Part shown: positions 1 to 7,872 of the stretch, one piece after another
Numbering within the stretch: the stretch's first letter is position 1
Layout of the letters: the number at the start of each line of letters is the position of its first letter
From: an uncultured Lachnospiraceae bacterium
Lineage (GTDB): Bacteria > Bacillota > Clostridia > Lachnospirales > Lachnospiraceae
Reading direction: 5' to 3'
Assembly (NCBI GenBank): GCA_910578885.1
Contig: CAJTSH010000003.1
Coordinates: forward strand, 81,771 to 145,770
DNA: 64,000 nt
Translations under genes and position numbers: made by a program
Notes under the pieces: model-generated
What the model was told of the DNA's origin: nothing
Seen by the model: only the letters and a program-made list of their open reading frames with translations
The model's database searches: none

Positions 1-304
1 AATAATCAATATTTTCCCAAACGGTCAATTCCTCAAATACCGCAACATTCTGCAGTACAACGCCGATATTCCGCTTGATTTCATAGCTGTCCGGCTGGAT
101 TTCCTCTCCTAATACCTTCACGCTACCTTTATCAAAGCTCAACAGCGCAAGCATACAGTTGATTGCCGTTGTTTTACCGGAGCCGTTCGGTCCTAATAGC
201 CCAAAAATCTCTCCTTCCTCGATCTTTAAATTTAAATGATCTAATGCAAGAACCTCTTTATATCGTTTTACCAGATTTTCAATTACTACTACAGGCTGTG
301 CCAT
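1..304 (-). CDS. ABC transporter ATP-binding protein (partial, C-terminus off the edge)
   Basis: About 101 N-terminal residues of an ABC ATPase are present and the reading frame runs off the left edge. The Walker A motif GPNGSGKTT lies near residue 40 and a Q-loop (VVLQN) near residue 85. The start at 304 is preferred because an AGGAGG sits 6 nt upstream; an in-frame ATG at 310 would be too close to it. The order of motifs and the spacing are those of CcmA/NatA-type single-domain exporter ATPases, whose permease would lie outside the window. It is transcribed away from the histidine kinase gene at 552. The substrate cannot be inferred. Confidence 0.85.
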   Translation of the reverse strand, partial: MAQPVVVIENLVKRYKEVLALDHLNLKIEEGEIFGLLGPNGSGKTTAINCMLALLSFDKGSVKVLGEEIQPDSYEIKRNIGVVLQNVAVFEELTVWENIDY

Positions 305-447
305 ATCCATCCTCCTCATTTCGTCAGCGCTGATCTTTCTTACAGACTTTGCCGCAAGTGCAAAGTTTATAGCTGAACTACCGTTATTTTTCTCTATCTT
401 ACCTCATCCTTTAACGATTTTACAGTGAACTACGTCATTTTCGAATG

Positions 448-459
448 TGACAAATGTCA
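448..459. promoter_or_regulatory. Palindrome upstream of kinase promoter
   Basis: TGACAAATGTCA is an inverted repeat of two TGACA arms in the 247-bp divergent gap, 16 nt before the -35 box of the kinase gene. It could be a regulator site for either direction, but no protein is implied by the sequence itself. Confidence 0.3.
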
Positions 460-475
460 TTTTTTTATACCGCAG

Positions 476-504
476 TTGTGATTTTACCGGAAATATATTA
501 TAGT
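476..504 (+). promoter_or_regulatory. Sigma-A-like promoter of the NarL-type kinase gene
   Basis: TTGTGA, 17-nt spacer, TATAGT, placed about 47 nt before the kinase start codon. Four of six bases match at -35 and five of six at -10. Confidence 0.5.
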
Positions 505-551
505 TAATACATGCTCCACAGCCCGTTTTACACCGAAAGAAAGGATTTTCT

Positions 552-1646
552 ATGCATACTCTGATTGATAAAATCTTTATTTTTTTATGCTGCACTGCAT
601 GGATGCTTTTTATCCGTTCCTCCACTGACTTTTCTTCTACAGCCGCTGTTTTCACTGCACTTAGCTGTTCCTGCTTTTTCAGCTATCTGAATCCAGACGG
701 ATTCCCATGTCACAGTTTTCACGAAAAACCCCTGTTTTTCCTTTTATCTGCCGTATATATCGGAATCTGTTTTCTTCTGCCGGACGCTTGTTTCTTCCTT
801 CCTGTCATTTTTTATGACATATGTTACACCCGGTTTTATCTGCTGTATTTCTTAGGATCTATCGCCTGCATTCTGAGCTTTCAAAATGCTTCCCTCATGC
901 AGCAATTTCTGCTCGGACTGCAGTTTGCCCTTGCGCTCCTGCTTCACCTTCGCAGCGAGAAAATCTCTATTTTGACCCGGCAGATGAAGGAGATTCGGGA
1001 CACCGATACAGAATACCAGCTAATGCTCTCCGCAAAGAACAGAGATTTACTGGAGAAACAGGACTATGAGATCTATCTTGCCACCTTAAAGGAGCGGAAC
1101 CGGATTGCAAGGGAAATCCATGACAACGTCGGGCATATGCTGTCGCGCTCCATTCTGCAAGCCGGCGCGCTGCTTGCCGTAAATCAGGACGAGAATCTCA
1201 AAGAGCCTCTGACCGCTCTCAAGGGCACCTTAAATCTTGCGATGGACAATATTCGGGAAAGTGTGCATGACCTGCATGATGATTCAATAGATATGAAATC
1301 CGCCGTTGAGCAGATGCTGTCAGATTATGACCAATACCAAATACAATTTGACTATGATATGAGCCGCATGGTAGAAAAAAATGTAAAATACTGCTTTATT
1401 TCCATCACCAAGGAGGCCCTGTCCAATCTGGTGAAGCACAGTAACGCCACCAGATTATCCATTGTTATGCGGGAGCATCCCAGCCTCTATCAGCTTTTGA
1501 TTACAGACAACGGTACAAAGATTCTTTTACGGGATTCCGGCATCGGGCTTTCTAATATGAAGGAGCGGGTGAATGCGCTTGGCGGAACGATTACGATTAA
1601 TACGGAGAGAGGATTTCGGATTTTTGTTTCTATTCCGAAGGAATAA
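552..1646 (+). CDS. Sensor histidine kinase, NarL/LiaS-like (HisKA_3)
   Basis: A 364-residue membrane histidine kinase. The first 135 residues are hydrophobic with several predicted membrane segments and almost no extracytoplasmic domain, as in intramembrane-sensing kinases. The HisKA_3 phosphoacceptor is His190 in REIHDN, followed by an N-box (EALSNLVKHSNAT) and a G-box (DSGIGLSNMKERV) of the ATPase domain. An AAAGGA lies 6 nt before the ATG. Its natural partner is the NarL-type regulator at 2765; the two are separated by a glycosidase gene that looks inserted. The convergent ABC-transporter operon is a plausible regulatory target by proximity only. Confidence 0.9.
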   Translation: MHTLIDKIFIFLCCTAWMLFIRSSTDFSSTAAVFTALSCSCFFSYLNPDGFPCHSFHEKPLFFLLSAVYIGICFLLPDACFFLPVIFYDICYTRFYLLYFLGSIACILSFQNASLMQQFLLGLQFALALLLHLRSEKISILTRQMKEIRDTDTEYQLMLSAKNRDLLEKQDYEIYLATLKERNRIAREIHDNVGHMLSRSILQAGALLAVNQDENLKEPLTALKGTLNLAMDNIRESVHDLHDDSIDMKSAVEQMLSDYDQYQIQFDYDMSRMVEKNVKYCFISITKEALSNLVKHSNATRLSIVMREHPSLYQLLITDNGTKILLRDSGIGLSNMKERVNALGGTITINTERGFRIFVSIPKE

Positions 1647-1665
1647 AAGATGGGGCAAATTCCGG

Positions 1666-1694
1666 TTGATTCTCTAAAAACCGAGGAGTATAAT
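1666..1694 (+). promoter_or_regulatory. Promoter of the GH17-like gene
   Basis: TTGATT, 17-nt spacer, perfect TATAAT, lying just after the kinase stop codon and about 45 nt before the glucanase ATG. It indicates that the glucanase gene is expressed independently of the kinase. Confidence 0.55.
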
Positions 1695-1738
1695 AAACTT
1701 CATAAAAGATACAAGATATCGGAAAGAGAGGTAAACAG

Positions 1739-2677
1739 ATGGACATATTACAATATGGAAAGGCAATTTGTTACTCTGGTTACAGAAAGGGGCAGAATCC
1801 GAAAGGAGAAGTTCCTTCTGCAGAGCAGATCGCAGAGGATTTGGAGATTCTGACGCAGGACGGATATCGTTACCTCCGTATGTACGATCCGAACCTGCAT
1901 GCGAGAAGAGTTCTGGAAACAATCCGCGATAAGAATCTGCCGTTGAAATGTATGATCGGCATTGACTCCGATCCGGAATCGAATAATGAACAGTGTCCGT
2001 TTGAAGAACAGCACTATACAGAGCAAGAATTGCAGCAGCATATGAAACGGAATGACGATGAGCTTGAAAAGCTGATTGCTTTGGTCAAAGAGTTTCCTGA
2101 TGAGGTTGCTGCAGTTTCCATCGGAAATGAAAACACGCCTCCGTGGGGCGCTCATATGGTTTCGGAAGAGCGGTTGATCAGACATGCCAAGCGCTTAAAG
2201 GAAGCTCTGGATAAGCCGGTTACTTTCTGTGAAGGTTATTTTGAATGGCCGCACATTCAGGAATTGGCAAAAGAGATGGATTTCATCAGCGTTCACAGCT
2301 ATCCGTACCACTATGGCGATGATATTGCAGACGCTGTGGCGGTCAACAAAAAGCACTATGCGGATATGAAGGCTCTGTTTCCTGACAAACAGGTCGTATT
2401 CACAGAACTCGGCTGGAGCTCGAACAATACAACGCCGAATTATCATTCACTGGTCGGGGATGAATTGCGCGAAGTCATTCCGGAACCGGGAACTCCAATG
2501 CGTGCGTCAATTCCAAACGAGAAGCGTTATATTGAAGAAATAGAAGCATGGCTGGAACAGGAACAGGTCATCGCCTTTATCTTTGAAGCCTTCGACGAAT
2601 TATGGAAAGGCTGCGAACCGAATTGTTCTGAATGCAATTTTGGATTATATAACGAAGATAGAAAGAAAAAGTGGTAA
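1739..2677 (+). CDS. Glycoside hydrolase family 17-like protein (putative beta-1,3-glucanase)
   Basis: 312 residues with no signal peptide, hence probably cytoplasmic. The fold signature is that of GH17 TIM-barrels: a conserved N-terminus with YSGYRKGQNP, an IGNE motif with Glu131 as candidate acid/base, and TELGW with Glu223 as candidate nucleophile. An AGAGAGG precedes the ATG. GH17 enzymes cut beta-1,3-glucans; the cytoplasmic location suggests short imported oligosaccharides, or a non-hydrolytic role, but that is inference. The gene sits between a histidine kinase and its response regulator, has its own promoter at 1666 and is followed by a strong hairpin at 2679, all consistent with an inserted cargo gene. 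Confidence 0.75.
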   Translation: MDILQYGKAICYSGYRKGQNPKGEVPSAEQIAEDLEILTQDGYRYLRMYDPNLHARRVLETIRDKNLPLKCMIGIDSDPESNNEQCPFEEQHYTEQELQQHMKRNDDELEKLIALVKEFPDEVAAVSIGNENTPPWGAHMVSEERLIRHAKRLKEALDKPVTFCEGYFEWPHIQELAKEMDFISVHSYPYHYGDDIADAVAVNKKHYADMKALFPDKQVVFTELGWSSNNTTPNYHSLVGDELREVIPEPGTPMRASIPNEKRYIEEIEAWLEQEQVIAFIFEAFDELWKGCEPNCSECNFGLYNEDRKKKW

Positions 2678-2678
2678 T

Positions 2679-2714
2679 TATAGTAAACGGCAAATAAATC
2701 TGCCGTTTGCTATA
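2679..2714 (+). terminator. Hairpin after the GH17-like gene
   Basis: A 14-bp stem (TATAGTAAACGGCA pairing with TGCCGTTTGCTATA, one G-U pair) with an 8-nt loop starts 1 nt after the stop codon. The run of T after it is weak, so it may be a leaky terminator or a 3'-end stabiliser. Confidence 0.45.
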
Positions 2715-2764
2715 GGATGATTTTGGCAGTCGGTATCAGAGATGATAAACCGCAGGAGGTCTTT

Positions 2765-3385
2765 ATGAATCTTGTAATTGTAGACGACGACAGCCTCGTT
2801 TCGCTGTCCCTTAAGACTATTTTAGAGGCAAGCGGCGAGGTCACTGTCCTAGAAATCGGAAAAAACGGCAGGGAAGCGGTTAATCTCTATAACAAGCATC
2901 TGCCGGATGTGCTGTTAATGGATATCCGGATGGATACCATGACAGGCTTAGAGGCAGCGGAAGTGATTCTTCGCTCACACCCGGACGCCCGCATTCTTTT
3001 CCTCACGACCTTTTCCGATGATGAATACATCATCCGCGCCTTGCATATCGGCGCAAAGGGCTATATTTTAAAACAGGATTTTGAATGCCTTCTGCCGGCG
3101 CTTACTGCCGTGATGAACGGACAGAGCGTGTTCGGAAACGAAATCATCACGAAACTTCCGAGTCTGCTTTCGCAATCCGGCGGGTTTGATTCTGCCGCTT
3201 ATGATATTACAGAAAAAGAACTGCATATCATCGAACTGATCGCCGACGGATTAAGCAACAAAGAAATTGCAGAGAAATTATTTCTAAGTGAAGGGACGGT
3301 ACGCAACTATCTGAGCACAATCTTAGAGAAGCTTAAGCTGCGTGACCGCACACAGCTTGCCGTCTTCTACTATCAAAATAAATAA
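2765..3385 (+). CDS. Response regulator, NarL/LuxR family
   Basis: 206 residues: a receiver domain with the acidic pair DD near the start and the phosphoacceptor Asp in VLLMDIRMD, followed by a C-terminal LuxR-type helix-turn-helix (ITEKELHIIELIADGLSNKEIA). The start at 2765 is chosen over the in-frame ATG at 2717 because it follows an AGGAGG by 6 nt and gives the normal NarL-family N-terminus. It should pair with the kinase at 552. It ends 14 nt from the end of the convergent ABC transporter operon. Confidence 0.92.
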   Translation: MNLVIVDDDSLVSLSLKTILEASGEVTVLEIGKNGREAVNLYNKHLPDVLLMDIRMDTMTGLEAAEVILRSHPDARILFLTTFSDDEYIIRALHIGAKGYILKQDFECLLPALTAVMNGQSVFGNEIITKLPSLLSQSGGFDSAAYDITEKELHIIELIADGLSNKEIAEKLFLSEGTVRNYLSTILEKLKLRDRTQLAVFYYQNK

Positions 3386-3399
3386 AATTAACATTTCCG

Positions 3400-4314
3400 C
3401 TATTTCTGCGGACTGATAACTACCTTGCCATTCTCGACTACGATGCGGACCTTGTTCGTATCTATGCCAGCCATTTCCAGCACCTCCTCGCTCAATTGCA
3501 GGCGGTGCGCCTTGTCCATGACTACATATTCCTCGTGAGAATTATCTGCGTCTTCGCTCCATGCAACATTGACTTCCCTTCGGATCTTCTCCGTACTGAT
3601 TTTTCCGTCGGAAATCATCACCACACGGTTTACCTTGTTCGCAAGGCTGATATCGTGCGTCACGATTAAAATTGTAAGCCCCATTTTCTGATTCAGCTCA
3701 CGAAACAGCCCATAAATCTGATTTGCGGTCTTTGTATCCACCGCACCCGTCGGCTCGTCAGCAAGCAGGATAGATGGCTCATTGGCAAGCGCAACCGCAA
3801 TCGCCACGCGCTGCTGTTCTCCTCCCGAAAGCTGCGACGGAAACTTCTTCGCATGATCCAGCATCCCGACCGAATCCAACAGCATGAGCGCCCTCTCTCT
3901 CCGCTGCTTCGCCTTGCCTTTTTTAAAATACATCGGAGCCTCTACATTTTCAACGGCCGTCATATAAGTGAAAAGATTCCGGGAGCTTTTCTGCCAGACA
4001 AACCCCACTGTACTTCTTCGGTACTTCACCATGTTCTTCTCCGGCACGGATGACAAATCATGTCCGTCAATAAATAACTGCCCCGTCGTAGGCGTTTCCA
4101 GCCCCCCGATCATATTTAAGAGCGTGGATTTGCCGGAACCGGACTTTCCGATAATCGCTGTCATCTCTCCGCGTTTTACTTCCAGATCCAATCCCTGCAG
4201 CGCCATGACCTTTAGCCCGTCAGACAGATACATCTTCACCAGTCCGTCACAATAGATAATTGCCTCCTCCGGAATACCTTCCTCCCGCACTGCTTTCTCC
4301 TGTTTCCCCTCCAT
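3400..4314 (-). CDS. ABC exporter ATPase, MacB/LolD type, with C-terminal extension
   Basis: 304 residues. The ATPase core holds Walker A GKSGSGKSTL, signature LSGGEQQRVAIA and Walker B ILLADEPTGAVD, all typical of MacB/LolD/BceA ATPases that drive FtsX-like permeases. Roughly 70 extra residues follow the ATPase core; they have no motif I recognise. It is the last gene of the long minus-strand block, 17 nt behind a second ATPase of the same family. As only one permease gene is present, the two may form a heterodimer, or one may serve a permease elsewhere. Confidence 0.9.
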   Translation of the reverse strand: MEGKQEKAVREEGIPEEAIIYCDGLVKMYLSDGLKVMALQGLDLEVKRGEMTAIIGKSGSGKSTLLNMIGGLETPTTGQLFIDGHDLSSVPEKNMVKYRRSTVGFVWQKSSRNLFTYMTAVENVEAPMYFKKGKAKQRRERALMLLDSVGMLDHAKKFPSQLSGGEQQRVAIAVALANEPSILLADEPTGAVDTKTANQIYGLFRELNQKMGLTILIVTHDISLANKVNRVVMISDGKISTEKIRREVNVAWSEDADNSHEEYVVMDKAHRLQLSEEVLEMAGIDTNKVRIVVENGKVVISPQK

Positions 4315-4331
4315 TGTTTGTCTCCCTTCCT

Positions 4332-5027
4332 CTATTGAATATCCCTTTCAAAATGCTCTACAATCTCGCCGTCTACAATCTCATATACTTCGTCTCCAAG
4401 CTCCATAAGATTGGGATCATGTGTCGTCATAACAATCGTTGCTCCCTCTTTTTGGACGAGCTCCCGAAACAGCTCCATGACCGCCAGTCCTGCCGCCGTA
4501 TCCAAAGCCCCGGTAGGCTCATCCGCAAAGACTACCTCCGGGCGGTGCGCAACGGCGCGGGCAATCGCCACACGCTGCTGCTCTCCGCCAGAGAGCTGAT
4601 TCGCCATATGATTCATACGCGGCCGCAGTCCGACGCGGTCCATGACCTCTCGAATCCGCTTATCCCTGTCGCTTTTATATCCTGCCAGACGCAATGCAAA
4701 ATCTACATTCTCATACGCACTCATCACCGGCACGAGTGCGACGGACTGAAATACGAATCCCATGCGGTAGCGCCTCAGCTCCTCCTTCTCATGGGCCAAA
4801 AGCCCTGCCAGATCTCTTCCAAGAAAGTCCACCCTCCCCTCGGTCGGATCATCCAACGCACTCACCATGTTCAAAAGCGTAGTCTTCCCGGAACCGGAAC
4901 GTCCTTTTAATATGGTCAATTTCCTCTTTGAAATCTCAATATTGATATCTTTTAACACTTCAATTTTATTTTTATTTCCCAGAACAAAACTTTTTCTTAA
5001 ATGCTCTATGCGAATTGCCGTCTCCAT
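4332..5027 (-). CDS. ABC exporter ATPase, MacB/LolD type
   Basis: 231 residues with Walker A LKGRSGSGKTTLL, signature LSGGEQQRVAIARAVA and Walker B VVFADEPTGALD. The start at 5027 is chosen because AAGGGGG precedes it by a good distance; the longer frame from 5051 would overlap the permease gene. It begins 10 nt after the stop codon of the FtsX-like permease, so the two are surely co-translated partners. The family energises mechanotransmission exporters that move peptides, lipids or drugs rather than channel-type import. Confidence 0.93.
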   Translation of the reverse strand: METAIRIEHLRKSFVLGNKNKIEVLKDINIEISKRKLTILKGRSGSGKTTLLNMVSALDDPTEGRVDFLGRDLAGLLAHEKEELRRYRMGFVFQSVALVPVMSAYENVDFALRLAGYKSDRDKRIREVMDRVGLRPRMNHMANQLSGGEQQRVAIARAVAHRPEVVFADEPTGALDTAAGLAVMELFRELVQKEGATIVMTTHDPNLMELGDEVYEIVDGEIVEHFERDIQ

Positions 5028-5037
5028 TGTTTCCCCC

Positions 5038-7857
5038 TTAATCCTCGCCAAGTTTTAACGCCTCGGCAATCTTCATTCCTGCAAGCAGCTTCCGTATCAC
5101 AAAGAAGCATACAATTACTACCAGCAGCACTACCGCAAATAATTTTGCGATGTCCAAACCGTACACGAAGATACGTATCGCAATATTGTGTTTCTCCGGC
5201 AGATAAATCAACGCGATCAGTTTTGCAAACAGAAGCGTTCCTAGCGCACCTGCGCCTCCTCCCGCCAGAATCGGAAGCAGCGAGCCGAAAATCTGCTCAT
5301 TGAACAGCATACCTTGAATATCCCGCATCGGCATTCCCATTGCGCGGTAGATGCCGAACAGCAATTCCCGGTTTTTCATGGACATAATCCAGTAAATTAA
5401 AAATCCTGCGGAACAAATGAGAAGCGAAATCAGAAAGCTCATTGTAAACATACCGTTTGTAATCTGAATCATTGCTTCGCTCCTGCTTTTTGCAGCCAGC
5501 TCGTCCGCGCTTATCCATTCGGCAGCCTTAACATTTTTTTCTTCCAGATATTCCCTAATCTGTTCATCAGCCGTTTGAGCCGACTTACGCATCCATACCT
5601 CATAAGGCGTAAGCCGGAAATAGCTAGTCACGGTTGCATAATTTGCAATGATAAAATATTTCTCCTGAAGAACGATACGTTCATTCTCATCCAATACATA
5701 TTGATACCTGTCATAGCCGGGAAATGCATCTACAATCGCACGAACCTTTCCTCTTACCGTATCAATTGGCACATATTCCATCTCCCACGCCTCGATTGGG
5801 CAATATCTTGTATAGTTCACGTAGTCTCCCACAGAAAGGCCTAATTCCTCCGCAGCATTTTGTGAAAGAATCACCCCGTCCGCATCCTCCGCAAGTGCAT
5901 TTAACGCATGGAACCAATGCTCATCATTCAGACCATCTAACAGACTTGCAGTTTCTCCAAATTCCTTCGTATGGATTCCAAATAACTCACATCCGACGAG
6001 ATTCCTCTTGTTTGCCGCAATATCTACCCGGTCATCCTTTATTACTCTTGTCACACTGTCACAGAGCCCCTCCGCCACAAGCTCCTGATATGGCTCAAAA
6101 AGCGGCTCATTATAATCCCAGTGATATTCACCCGCCGGCGACTTCGTTACCAGCATCGGCCAATTTTCCTTCATCCGGATATCCGTACCCACGTTATAGT
6201 ACACACGCTGCTCATTATTCTCGTTCATCGTCCGCGCCATATTGGCGTCATATACGCCCCCCGAAATCGTCATGACCAAAAATATGGATAAAAACCCCTG
6301 CCGGTGGAACGTCCTGCGAATCTGTAAAAAGGAAGCATACATTGCAGGTTTCCAATGCTTCTTGCCCAGCCGGTCAACGCCCGCAATCAGATATCTGGTC
6401 AGACGCAAAAATACAAGTCCGCAAGAAAACAGAAACAGCGACGCATCGAGAAATACCATCGGATCAATGCTTTCCCCTTCAATAATATGCATTGAAAGCT
6501 CGCCGCTCTGCTTACTGTAATTGTAAAGGAGATACGCCGAAACTCCAAGCAGAATCACATCCAAAAAGCATTTTTCCCAAAACGGCGTTTTCTTTGCATA
6601 GGGGTTGATCCCCTTCTGCTCTACAATCGTAAGCTTCGCCCTCCTCCATACCGGCAGAGTCATAAATAAGACTGCGATTACGCAGGCAATTGCTCCGTAA
6701 GGAAGCATCCAGAAGGTAAACCGGTAAAGGCTGACATCCTTTCCTGAGAATTGTAAAAACGCTTCGGTTCCGGCCGCACATTTACACATCACATAGCCAA
6801 GAAACGTTCCGACGAAAATTCCCACAGCGGAAAGGCATACAGACTGTAAGAGATACAAAAGCATAATCTGCTTCCTGGTGACGCCCCGGCTTCGCAGCAC
6901 TGCAATTTCCCCTTCTTCGGCGCCCAATATCTGAGAAGATACCATATAGATGAAAAGAAGCAGCAATACGACGCATGGCAGCTCTAAAACAGTAAGGACT
7001 AACCTTGCCGACTGCTGCTGCTTCTCAACGTCTTGCAGCGTCTCTAAAAAATTCGTCGCAAGCGCCGGATCTGCCTCTAAAAATTGCTCAAGATACCGCC
7101 TATACTCTACTACCTGTACGCCATTCATCTGTGTATAATCTAACAATAGCTGCTGTCTGGCAGTGACCTCGGTAAACAGTTGTTCTGCCAAAAGAGTATC
7201 CATCGTCTCCTCTGATACAAAAAGCGTTTTTGCATATCCCGACAGGCTCTGATTCCAGTAATTGTCATTGTAAGAGCTCTGGCGTATGATTCCGACAATC
7301 ACAAATTCTATTTTTTTGTTATCCTTAATTACATCCAGTTCTTCCCCGACCACCATATCATAAGCATCCATAACGCTTTCACTGATAATGCATGGGAATA
7401 TACCGTCTTTTGCCTCACTCTCTGCAAGGGAACAGCCGTCCACAATCTCGATATGCTCCTCCATATTTCGAATACAGCCAATATTCAAATAGCTTTTACT
7501 GCTCCGGAAATCAGATTTCGTTGCATTGCCGGGCAGCATCAGCGACTGGCTGGATACAACGGTATCTACTGCTATGTATTCCTGCCACTTCTTCTCATAT
7601 TTATCCATTTGATCATAGAGCGCCTGCGTATCCTTATACTCCTCCATCTCATAGACCTTCTCGCGGTCAATGATGGCAGGGAACTTGCCTTCTTCCGCTG
7701 CATAATCTACAAACGCCGTCTGCAAAAGCTGATTTCCGGCGCCTTCTTCAAACATCGGGTGACAGGTGAATACGGCGGCCAACAGAGAAATCCCTGCCAG
7801 CAGACACAGATTCAGCCATTTTTTATTTTTTATTTTCTGTCGTACAAATTGCAGCAA
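5038..7857 (-). CDS. FtsX-like ABC transporter permease (large)
   Basis: 939 residues, starting at a TTG with GGAGG 8 nt upstream. A first membrane segment (residues about 15-32) is followed by a large outside domain to about residue 285, then three segments (about 290-405) that fit a first FtsX domain, two further segments near 435-490, a second outside domain (about 540-790), and a last group of three segments (about 800-925) as the second FtsX domain. This two-domain FtsX layout is that of large Gram-positive MacB-like permeases. Upstream are two adaptor lipoproteins, downstream two ATPases. Substrate unknown. Confidence 0.88.
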   Translation of the reverse strand: MLQFVRQKIKNKKWLNLCLLAGISLLAAVFTCHPMFEEGAGNQLLQTAFVDYAAEEGKFPAIIDREKVYEMEEYKDTQALYDQMDKYEKKWQEYIAVDTVVSSQSLMLPGNATKSDFRSSKSYLNIGCIRNMEEHIEIVDGCSLAESEAKDGIFPCIISESVMDAYDMVVGEELDVIKDNKKIEFVIVGIIRQSSYNDNYWNQSLSGYAKTLFVSEETMDTLLAEQLFTEVTARQQLLLDYTQMNGVQVVEYRRYLEQFLEADPALATNFLETLQDVEKQQQSARLVLTVLELPCVVLLLLFIYMVSSQILGAEEGEIAVLRSRGVTRKQIMLLYLLQSVCLSAVGIFVGTFLGYVMCKCAAGTEAFLQFSGKDVSLYRFTFWMLPYGAIACVIAVLFMTLPVWRRAKLTIVEQKGINPYAKKTPFWEKCFLDVILLGVSAYLLYNYSKQSGELSMHIIEGESIDPMVFLDASLFLFSCGLVFLRLTRYLIAGVDRLGKKHWKPAMYASFLQIRRTFHRQGFLSIFLVMTISGGVYDANMARTMNENNEQRVYYNVGTDIRMKENWPMLVTKSPAGEYHWDYNEPLFEPYQELVAEGLCDSVTRVIKDDRVDIAANKRNLVGCELFGIHTKEFGETASLLDGLNDEHWFHALNALAEDADGVILSQNAAEELGLSVGDYVNYTRYCPIEAWEMEYVPIDTVRGKVRAIVDAFPGYDRYQYVLDENERIVLQEKYFIIANYATVTSYFRLTPYEVWMRKSAQTADEQIREYLEEKNVKAAEWISADELAAKSRSEAMIQITNGMFTMSFLISLLICSAGFLIYWIMSMKNRELLFGIYRAMGMPMRDIQGMLFNEQIFGSLLPILAGGGAGALGTLLFAKLIALIYLPEKHNIAIRIFVYGLDIAKLFAVVLLVVIVCFFVIRKLLAGMKIAEALKLGED

Positions 7858-7872
7858 AACACCGACCTCCCA

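Noticed and set aside
4260..4910. Long open frame on the plus strand over the ATPase genes
   Set aside because: It is antisense to two ATPase genes with complete motifs, has no ribosome binding site of note and no recognisable protein features.
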